Source: Reticulitermes speratus
Taxonomy: Eukaryota; Arthropoda; Insecta; Blattodea; Rhinotermitidae
Assembly (NCBI GenBank): GCA_021186555.1
Contig: JAJKFL010000012.1
Location: 24,253,711-24,317,710, forward strand
Length of the DNA stretch: 64,000 bases
Direction of reading: 5' to 3'
The first letter of the stretch is position 1, and each line of letters starts with the position of its first letter. Positions 57,173 through 64,000 of this stretch are shown piece after piece. A model generated the notes under the pieces. The model was given only the letters and a program-made list of their open reading frames with translations, made no database searches and was not told the origin of the DNA. The translations under genes and the position numbers were made by a program.

Positions 57173-57599
57173 CGGCAGTGACCCACTCATGCAGATAGTC
57201 AGGCCTAAGCGACAAAATGAACCTGTTTAGTTCTTTTTGCCTTGAGTGTTTTCCGGACGTCGCCCCATGATACCGAATGCCACCCCTAAGGAAGACTCTG
57301 GAGTCCAATTTGGCACTGTGCCAGAGCATTTATTGGGCGACGTTGAGGTTCCGCGGTGATAGCAAATGGAAATATTCCATGCAGTCGGCCCACAGTTCTC
57401 ATCTGTCCTTGTCAGCAGTGGCTCGTGCAAGTGGCCGCGATATTGGAACCGTGGGTGCAAAGTCTCTGTTTGTTACAGTGTTACACTGCAGAAGCGTACA
57501 GACTATTTCGGGAGTGGGTGAATGTGTGAGTGGGCCCACTGCGTCATTTGTTCGAGGTGCCTTGGATTGTTTCCGTGTGACTGCAACAACAACAACAAC
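57173..57599. other. No gene seen
   Basis: Unique sequence. A 110-codon frame at 57277-57609 ends in a short ACA run and has no recognised domain. Confidence 0.4.
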
Positions 57600-57791
57600 A
57601 ACGATGTGACGACATGAAGGACGCAGAGACTGTGGAGCCTGTGGCATGTGTGGGGAAGAAGAGGAATTCATGCAGGGTAGAATTCTACTGCACCTGAAAG
57701 TAGAGAGGCCACTTGGGAGACAGGTGCATTTGGGCGGATAATATTGAAATTGATCTTAAGGAAATGTAAATCGAGGGCGTGGGCTGGATTA

Positions 57792-58408
57792 GGCCGCGTT
57801 CTCACGGGGCGTGAACCACGCGCGTGAATCACACTGGCGTGCTCACTCGTGTTGCCTCCACGCTTGGTGGAAAGCGTGAGCTGTTCACACGGACAAAAGG
57901 TTTCAGTACAATCGTGACCATGGATGGGATAGTTGCTGAGGGCTGTGCCGTAGTGTGCTCTGTGTTTTGTGGAATTTTAGCATATCAAATTGTTCGCGCA
58001 CTCGACAAAAGACAAGAAAAACGTCGGAGAAAGCGTTGGTGGGTTAAGGAGTGGATAACACGGCGCCCACTTGTGGGAGCATCCAGATTTTATGATACCG
58101 AACTTAAACATCGCTATCCAGATGACTTAAAAAATTTACTGCGAATGACAGAAATACAGTTTGAATACTTGTTAAGCAGAGTTAAGAAACGTAAAGTTTC
58201 GCTGTCACTGAGTCTTAGCATTTGTGACGACATCTTACCTCACGAACGCCAGCACCACGACTGAAAATCAAACATGGTTTGATCCTGCCACGACAGGATC
58301 GTGGACTGCTGACGTCACACGCAAGGTCCACGACTCCGCGTTCACACGGGTAGTGGCCCACGAAAGTGTGATTCACGCGCGTCGTTCACGCCCCGTGAGA
58401 ACGCGGCC
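57792..58408 (+). mobile_element. Non-autonomous PIF/Harbinger element, 617 bp
   Basis: Near-perfect ~50-bp TIRs: GGCCGCGTTCTCACGGGGCG at the left and its reverse complement ending at 58408. TTA at 57789-57791 and 58409-58411 is the 3-bp duplication typical of PIF/Harbinger. Excision in silico restores GGATTAGTCTGGCTCAGG, matching other RTE tails (GGATTGATCTGGCTCAGG). It carries only a transposase N-terminus, so it depends on an autonomous relative. Near-identical TIRs suggest a recent insertion. Confidence 0.93.
57920..58264 (+). pseudogene. Truncated Harbinger transposase, N-terminal ~115 aa
   Basis: From the ATG at 57920 (MDGIVAEGCAVV) the frame shows a basic stretch QEKRRRKRWWVKEWITRR, then GASRFYDTELKHRYPDDL and KNLLRMTEIQFEYLLSRV. 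This is the N-terminal region of HARBI1-like nucleases before the DDE domain. About 17 unrelated residues follow, then a stop. The catalytic domain, about two thirds of the usual 350-400 residues, is missing. The upstream ATG at 57824 lies inside the TIR and is unlikely to be used. There is no frameshift in the preserved part. Confidence 0.85.
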
Positions 58409-58550
58409 TTAGTCTGGCTCAGGACAGGGAGAAGTGACGGGATGTTTGTGAACATGCTAATGAACCTTAGGGTTCCGTAATATGCGGGGTATTTCTTGGC
58501 TATCTGAGAGACTATTACCTTCTCAAGAAGGTCTGTGCTTCATGGAGTCG

Positions 58551-58552
<2 letters not shown>

Positions 58553-58604
<52 letters not shown>
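58553..58604. repeat. (TAA)n tail, ~17 units
   Basis: Simple repeat forming the 3' tail of the RTE copy. Confidence 0.97.
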
Positions 58605-58605
<1 letters not shown>

Positions 58606-58984
58606 TCCCATTTTCTGTTACGTCATAATTTGAGACAGATTTGCATATAATTTCCGAAATGTTTCGGTCGGGTTTCGGAAGTTTGAATTAAATTCAACAA
58701 AATGTGGCAGCTACCTAGACTAAGCGAGTACGAAGATGGTAAGCGTGTATGTGCCACGTGTTCCGTACACAGTGTCATTCCGCACACAGAAGGGTGTTCA
58801 TGTTTTCTTCCGTCACAATAAACAGCGACTACTCGTATTTTCTTGAACACCGTCGACCGACTGATCTGTGCAGATGTGCGCGTAGCATTTTGAGAGACAG
58901 GAACATAATTTTCGGATATTATTTATGCAAACTTAGGCGTTGGAGAGTTCTAACGTGCAGTAATAGGCTATAGGTTAGTATTTT
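58605..58984. other. No gene seen
   Basis: Frames of about 75 codons on both strands are unrecognised. Confidence 0.4.
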
Positions 58985-59045
58985 GGGATGTTAAGCCTCG
59001 ATGATTGGTAATTTGTTACAGACGTTTCGGAGGAGCTTGTTACTT
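58985..59045 (-). mobile_element. Half-unit of the CGAAACGTC family
   Basis: Minus strand: CTCCGAAACGTCTGTAACAA, then ATTACCAATCATCGAGGCTT and AACATCCCAAAA. This has the same order and spacing as the 3' arm at 41442-41490. Upstream CGAAGAAG is a decayed core. Confidence 0.6.
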
Positions 59046-59143
59046 CTTCGTTCTAGTCGAAGAAGACTTATTTACTCAAAAAAGAGCCTGCACTATAGGC
59101 CTATGGCGGAAAGAGCGGTTTAGGCGGTACAGGTAGCGAGCCA

Positions 59144-59226
59144 ATAGGAGGGGCGGGCCTTGTGACGCAATGTGCACTGTCTTCAGGAGGGGCGGGCGAT
59201 ATGACGCAATGTGCTCTGTCTTCAGA
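59144..59226. repeat. Tandem duplication, 2 copies of ~42 bp
   Basis: AGGAGGGGCGGGC, ATGACGCAATGTGC and CTGTCTTCAG occur twice. Confidence 0.85.
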
Positions 59227-61390
59227 GTCACGCTTAAGGAAAGAATGTAGTTGTGGTTGCGGAGTGCATTCATGGCAGCACGTTACAGAGTTGCTGGTTG
59301 AGGAACCTGTCGTTAGGATTAATTTATGTCAGTCGTGGTCTGTTTGAGAAGAGGAGTTCCAGAATGATCCGCTGAATACGACGTACATCGGGTGAAATCA
59401 GGAGGTCTGTAGGATTGCTTGTTCTGTGGACTTTGTCCGTTGTCTTGTGTCCCTAAAACGTCGCATCGTTTTCGAGGCTTGACCTGCTTCTGTCCTCAAG
59501 AGCTCCGGTCCAGTGATCGAGAATGGCCTTTTCTCTCGGACCCAGTTGAGGGTGTGCCTTCACGTGACGACAAACATACGCACCTCCCAAAACGCCGTGA
59601 CTGTCTGGGGACACTGTGCGATGGACAGAGTCCAAGTAACAAGTGCTGTGACATCGTCAGAATCCTCTGCAGCTACAAATTCCGTATGTAGTCCATTTTC
59701 ATTCTCTGTTGATCATAACGCATTTTATGCTGGATCTGGGAAGTAACGATTCGAAATTTGTGTGTTGATAAATTTTATTTCCTGAAGTTTCTTTCGAGAT
59801 ACGGTTGAGATTTGTGGCTTTGTACTTGCACAAGGCACACTAAGGGCGTCCAAATGGGAGCCGAATTCCCACCGTCCAGTCACTGAACACGGTTACGCTG
59901 TTCGAACTGTAGTTGCTGTGTTTTGTGGTGTCTGTATTGTAGCTTATAGCAGTGGATTTAGCCGTTCAAAGGCCCAATGGCCCAGTGGTAAATATATGTG
60001 CCGCCTGCTGTAACATGCAGAAACTGCATTTCCGCACAAAGCGTATTTATTGTTCCATATGGTTATCGCAATAAACACACAATATATATGCGTGAAGAAC
60101 AATGTAATCGACACGGGCTGCGTTCTCTGTGAGGTTCGAACTGCAACTTTATGTACACAGTAGACGAAAGTCAGTCTTCTTCGTAAGGTTAAATTACGCT
60201 AGTTGTCGAATTTTGAGACGCAAAGTAGCCCTGCGTCTGCTGGTGCCTAGCAAGAGCCCATACTCATAGTTGGGATTAACGTCACGTAAATTTGACAACA
60301 ACCGGAGGCGTTCTGCTTATTGTGTGTATTACAGTGTTATTGTCAGCCGATTTAGAAAGCCTCGTTTCTGAGGACAATAAATGCGCCGTTAGAAGGTAGA
60401 GGTTTCATTGAATTCCTTTTGAATTAAGCATCAAGCCACAATATCGTTACGTTTTGCGTTTCTGATTTAATTAAATTCGCAAGGATATCCTGGCAAAATT
60501 GTGAATGCTTGCGTTCTTATTGTCAAATTTTAACGAATCTTATTACGTTAATGCTGTATTTAGCTGTGCCTGATGTGCGTGTGTAATGAAAAGCGCGTTG
60601 GTTAGCGTGGCGTTTTCGTGTGTAGTTGCGAACTGTTGGTGTTAGCATTGTAATTTTCTTTTTCGGTGTAATTTATTCCTTAATTGCGCGCGTTTCGTCG
60701 GATGTGACGTCAGGGATTCACACCGTCACTGTGCAGATGAGCAAGAAGTCGGTGCGTTTGTCTCTTGTCACACACAGTTTCACAAGTCCAGTTCGATAAT
60801 TGTCACCATCAGGCCTGGAAGGTAAACACGCATTTGTTACAGTGGCCATCTTCTTATATGTTTCACAGAATGAGGCATCTTAACAAAATGGCACATGTTG
60901 TGAACATTGTTACCACGTGCCAGTTCAGGACGCTGACATCGGTCTTAGTAGTGTCGGTGCCACCTCACAATTCCTCGCGGCCGCCATTTTTTTTATGACA
61001 TGGTGGAAAATTACGAGGTTGAGATGGCCCCTAATGATATATGATTATGCCAAATTTTGCAGAAATCTGCCAGTTGATAACTAAGTTCAAAGGAGGCACA
61101 CAAACGCGTAGACAGGATGAGTATCTTATGTACCCCCCCCCCCCCCAAGACATAAATATGGCTACAATAAATGTAGTCGACTTTAGAGTCCTTTAGTGCG
61201 CCTTCGTCCTGTGTAGGCTTCAGAGGAGAGTACATTTTGAAAACTACACATAGGTGTTGGATTTGATAAGTAGCTGTCTGGAAATGTGAAGATTTGAAAT
61301 TTGGAAGCTATAGATAGTGTTGCTTATGGGCCCCTTTTATATTGGTATGGCGACGCGTGTGTGATGTCCAGGACCGTCAGCGTACGGTTG
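59227..61390. other. No gene recognised; C14 tract
   Basis: Frames up to 90 codons with no domain. A degenerate SINE-like start (AATGGCCCAGTGGTAAATAT) lies at 59978. A C14 tract lies at 61133-61146. Confidence 0.35.
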
Positions 61391-61920
61391 AGTAACATCA
61401 ACTGGAGGTAACAAGACAGCTGGTAGACATGTGCTGTGACAGCAGTAACATCAACTGGAGGTAACAAGACAGCTGGTAGACATGTGCTGTGACAGCAGTA
61501 ACATCAACTGGAGGTAACAAGACAGCTGGTAGACATGTGCTGTGACAGCAGTAACATCAACTGGAGGTAACAAGACAGCTGGTAGACATGTGCTGTGACA
61601 GCAGTAACATCAACTGGAGGTAACAAGACAGCTGGTAGACATGTGCTGTGACAGCAGTAACATCAACTGGAGGTAACAAGACAGCTGGTAGACATGTGCT
61701 GTGACAGCAGTAACATCAACTGGAGGTAACAAGACAGCTGGTAGACATGTGCTGTGACAGCAGTAACATCAACTGGAGGTAACAAGACAGCTGGTAGACA
61801 TGTGCTGTGACAGCAGTAACATCAACTGGAGGTAACAAGACAGCTGGTAGACATGTGCTGTGACAGCAGTAACATCAACTGGAGGTAACAAGACAGCTGG
61901 TAGACATGTGCTGTGACAGC
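61391..61920. repeat. 53-bp minisatellite, ten identical copies
   Basis: A 53-bp unit (AGTAACATCAACTGGAGGTA through GACATGTGCTGTGACAGC) occurs exactly ten times. I found no difference between copies when reading them in register. It lies just past the decayed C-terminal end of a minus-strand non-LTR element. Confidence 0.98.
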
Positions 61921-62059
61921 AGCCGTCGCCCGTTTTGTGGGATTTGTGAAGTGTCCGGTCGTTGTGTTGGCTTCTGAATGCTTGCCGTCTCTCTGGGGTG
62001 GCTTTCGGCACACGATATTCTTGTTAGCGTTGTGGAACATCCTGTTGTCTTTTGTTTGT

Positions 62060-62344
62060 TAGTTTGTCTTGGTTTCTTTAAAGGCGTTTTATCTTCTTCG
62101 TTGCACATGGGGCATCTTCCTTTTTGTACACCTCTCCTTGTACCCCTCAGTACCCAAATTCCCAATCTGAACCCTGCTAACCCAGTTTCTCACCCAAATT
62201 AGCCTACATCGGTCTGCATACAGTTCTCTCCCCAATTCTTCTTTCATATTCCGATGTCAGAGTACAGAATTGCCTTTTAAAATTTTTTCTCTGCTTCATT
62301 ATCTTTGAACGTCTTTATGCATAGTTTTATTACTTGGTCCATAT

Positions 62345-62400
<56 letters not shown>

Positions 62401-62965
62401 CTGTCTAACCAAATGTATTCCAACAACATTTTGTGCAATTCATCTCTCAGGCTTATTACCCAATTTAACGTTTCAGTTTCCCACCTGCCGCTCGTAACAG
62501 CGGTTTAACAATTCATCAGGTTACATTAACAAAATCCTCTACCAGTATTTTACTGTACTACAAAGCATCTTGCCTCTCCCACTTTCTCTACCAAGTTCCC
62601 GTTTTGCTGCTCCGTTTGCTGTGATCCTTGGACTTCTTATGACTTTCTTACAAAATCTTTCGCAGAATTTCGCCAGTAATCCCACTTGCACACGCAATAT
62701 TCGAACTCCGTATAGCATTCAGTACTTCCACATTCGTATTGCATACTATCATTAGACATTTGTCAGTTCCTCGTAATGTTTGTTTGCCTGTCACTTTCAT
62801 ACTTTCATTTTGTCTCCTCCATTCTGTCAAAGTTTCTAGCTTTACTCCCAAATAAATGGATTCTTTTAGTACTTCCAATATTTGGTCATACTTGTACCAA
62901 CGTGCAGTGTTTTTCTGTTTTATTCCTTGTTTGAATACCATCAGTTTAGTTTTATTAAGGTAAGT
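62060..62965 (-). pseudogene. Non-LTR reverse transcriptase thumb-to-tail fragment
   Basis: Minus-strand 62941-62648 reads MVFKQGIKQKNTARW, YDQILEVLKESIYLGVKLE, TLTEWRRQNESMKVTGKQ and TDKCLMIVCNTNVEVLNAI, the post-catalytic part of a non-LTR RT (KxxxMVF..., YLGV.L). After frameshifts and a poly-G (plus-strand poly-C) tract, 62160-62060 reads GVQKGRCPMCNEEDKTPLK, a zinc-knuckle-like C-terminal motif. Catalytic residues are upstream and absent. A dead fragment, different from the RTE copies. Confidence 0.75.
62346..62397. repeat. Poly-C tract (52 bp)
   Basis: Uninterrupted run of 52 C inside the non-LTR fragment. Length is likely unstable or uncertain. Confidence 0.95.
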
Positions 62966-63350
62966 TGTACATACAGTAGGGTAAAGCCTAACAGCTGGTT
63001 TTGTTTCATGGTGATATCTGACATAAGTATAAGTTTTATGTGAACAGTATCACAAAACGTACGTACATTAAAATTCTCGTAGCTGTGTAACGGTCGATAA
63101 CCGGGCATATGTTGATACAGCGTTTTGTACTCAAAATGACTCATATAATGACATACTAGAATTTGGCGCACCTCACGCTGAACACCCTGTATAGTTGACC
63201 ATACGTGTACCCAGTTTCGAGTTGCGCCGGATCCTCCGCAACTTAAGTACTGCGTCAGTTGGGGAGTGCGCGTACTATGGCAACGATTCTGAGAATTTGA
63301 ACGAATGAATCATTGTCTTATAAAAGTGAAAATTATTTTAATTGAATTTA
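62966..63350. other. No gene seen
   Basis: Contains CACCCTGTATAGTTGACC at 63184-63201, similar to the TIR tip of the 5715 element, but no partner end was found. Confidence 0.4.

Positions 63351-63383
<33 letters not shown>
63351..63383. repeat. (TAG)n microsatellite
   Basis: About eleven TAG units immediately before the SINE-A copy. Confidence 0.96.
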
Positions 63384-63653
63384 CGTAGTCGGTATAGCGA
63401 CTTGCTACGGGCTGCACGGTCCGGGGATCGAATCCCGGTGTGGGCGAGATTTTGCGCAGCCGTCCAGACCGGCCCTGGGGCCCACCCAGCCTCCTGTACA
63501 ATGGGTACCGGGTCTCTTTCCCGGGGGTAAAGCGGCCGGGGCGTGGAGTTGACCACCCACCCTCATCTAGTGCCAGGGTTAAAGAAAGAGTAGAGCTATA
63601 CCTCTACTCCCCGTCTGGGCCTTCATGGCCCGTTCTAGGGAGAACTTTACTTT
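63384..63653 (+). mobile_element. SINE-A inserted in a TAG microsatellite
   Basis: Lacks the first ~12 bases of the family, beginning CGTAGTCGGTATAGCG. Box B GGGATCGAATCC and the full body are present to GAGAACTTTACTTT. TAGTAGTA on the right (63654 on) matches the left microsatellite, so the duplication is compatible with insertion in the TAG array. Confidence 0.9.
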
Positions 63654-64000
63654 TAGTAGTAATAATAATATATTTGGTAATGTGATTTTTTGGGGAACCT
63701 ATTCCCACTTTGCGGAATTCTGGCTTTCCACGGAATACCATCTGGAAGACGCTGGTCTTGTTGCTGCGGTATATCGGAACCTAAGGATAATGATTTCAGG
63801 GGAGACTAAAATCTCGCAAGAGGCGAGACAGTCTGTGCACTTAGTTCTGTGAACGTGCAGGGCAGGGAACGGGCTGTGCCGTGTTGTGTGGATTGTGGAG
63901 CTGCAGGCGTGAGAACTGATGTGGCTGGGGAGCTGATGTTGGAATGGAGTGAAGGCAGTTGATGACGGACAGGTGAGAAAGGCGAACTGAGTGCCACAGA
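63654..64000. other. No gene seen
   Basis: TAGTAATAATAATA then unique sequence to the window end. Frames are under 76 codons. Confidence 0.45.

Larger units (their letters stand above)
57600..58604 (+). pseudogene. RTE-like 3' end with (TAA)n tail, split by Harbinger
   Basis: 57690-57791 has AGAGAGGCCACTTGGGAGAC, TTGAAATTGATCTTAAGGAA and GGGCTGGATTA. After the insertion 58409-58552 has TTAGTCTGGCTCAGGACAGG, AATGAACCTTAGGGTTCCGT, ATGCGGGGTATTTC and TTCTCAAGAAGG, then about 17 TAA units. A short microsatellite tail is typical of RTE-clade elements, so this marks the true 3' end. Frames are broken. Confidence 0.85.

Noticed and set aside
1..64000. Integrated viral sequence or toxin gene
   Set aside because: No recognisable capsid, envelope, viral polymerase or toxin frame was seen; all RT-like pieces fit non-LTR retrotransposons.

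Overview
The window reads as a gene-poor, repeat-dense stretch of a large animal genome. I see no intact protein-coding gene, tRNA, rRNA, CRISPR array or bacterial-style operon. The repeat families (tRNA-derived SINEs, RTE-type non-LTR retrotransposon tails, pogo-type MITEs, long minisatellites) look like those I associate with polyneopteran insects, especially cockroaches and termites. That assignment comes from remembered family character, not from a search.

The sequence is a mosaic of (1) about thirteen tandem arrays with periods of 21 to 64 bp, several over 0.5 kb; (2) two well-defined tRNA-derived SINE families, here called SINE-A and SINE-B, four copies of which have exact 8-12 bp target-site duplications (TSDs), plus divergent relatives; (3) four copies of a ~185-bp pogo/Tc1-like MITE flanked by TA; (4) at least eight pieces of RTE-like non-LTR retrotransposons and two pieces of other non-LTR reverse transcriptases, all broken; (5) a 617-bp non-autonomous PIF/Harbinger element with ~50-bp TIRs, a TTA duplication and the first part of a transposase; (6) a 1.4-kb Foldback/Mutator-like element with ~230-bp inverted arms, a 9-bp duplication and a tandem-repeat core; and (7) a family of hairpin or foldback units.

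Layout: 0-5 kb, three minisatellites and one MITE; 5.7-9 kb, a ~0.94-kb TIR element holding a SINE, then further SINEs; 10.5-11.9 kb, a TATG-rich array; 16-25 kb, decayed RTE pieces, a SINE inside a MITE, a cysteine-rich protein fragment and a hammerhead-like motif; 28-34 kb, a minisatellite and one RTE copy broken by a SINE, a MITE and a 51-bp array that grew from its own coding sequence; 34-41 kb, SINE, RTE tail and four more arrays; 43.7-46.1 kb, RTE carrying the Foldback-like element; 48-53 kb, SINEs and a cluster of hammerhead-like motifs and foldbacks; 55.9-58.6 kb, SINE and RTE with the Harbinger insertion; 61-63.7 kb, a perfect 10 x 53 bp array, a non-LTR reverse transcriptase fragment and a SINE.

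The most interesting signal is a set of hammerhead-ribozyme-like motifs on both strands: CTGANGA, an extra T, a stem-loop, then GAA followed by a self-complementary ACGT or ACATGT and the expected cleavage base. The best copy (23955-23997) has all helices intact. Hammerheads of this short-helix-III type are known in Penelope-like retroelements and retrozymes. Here many copies are followed by a shared downstream sequence, and several are paired head-to-head as inverted repeats. Activity and element identity are inference.
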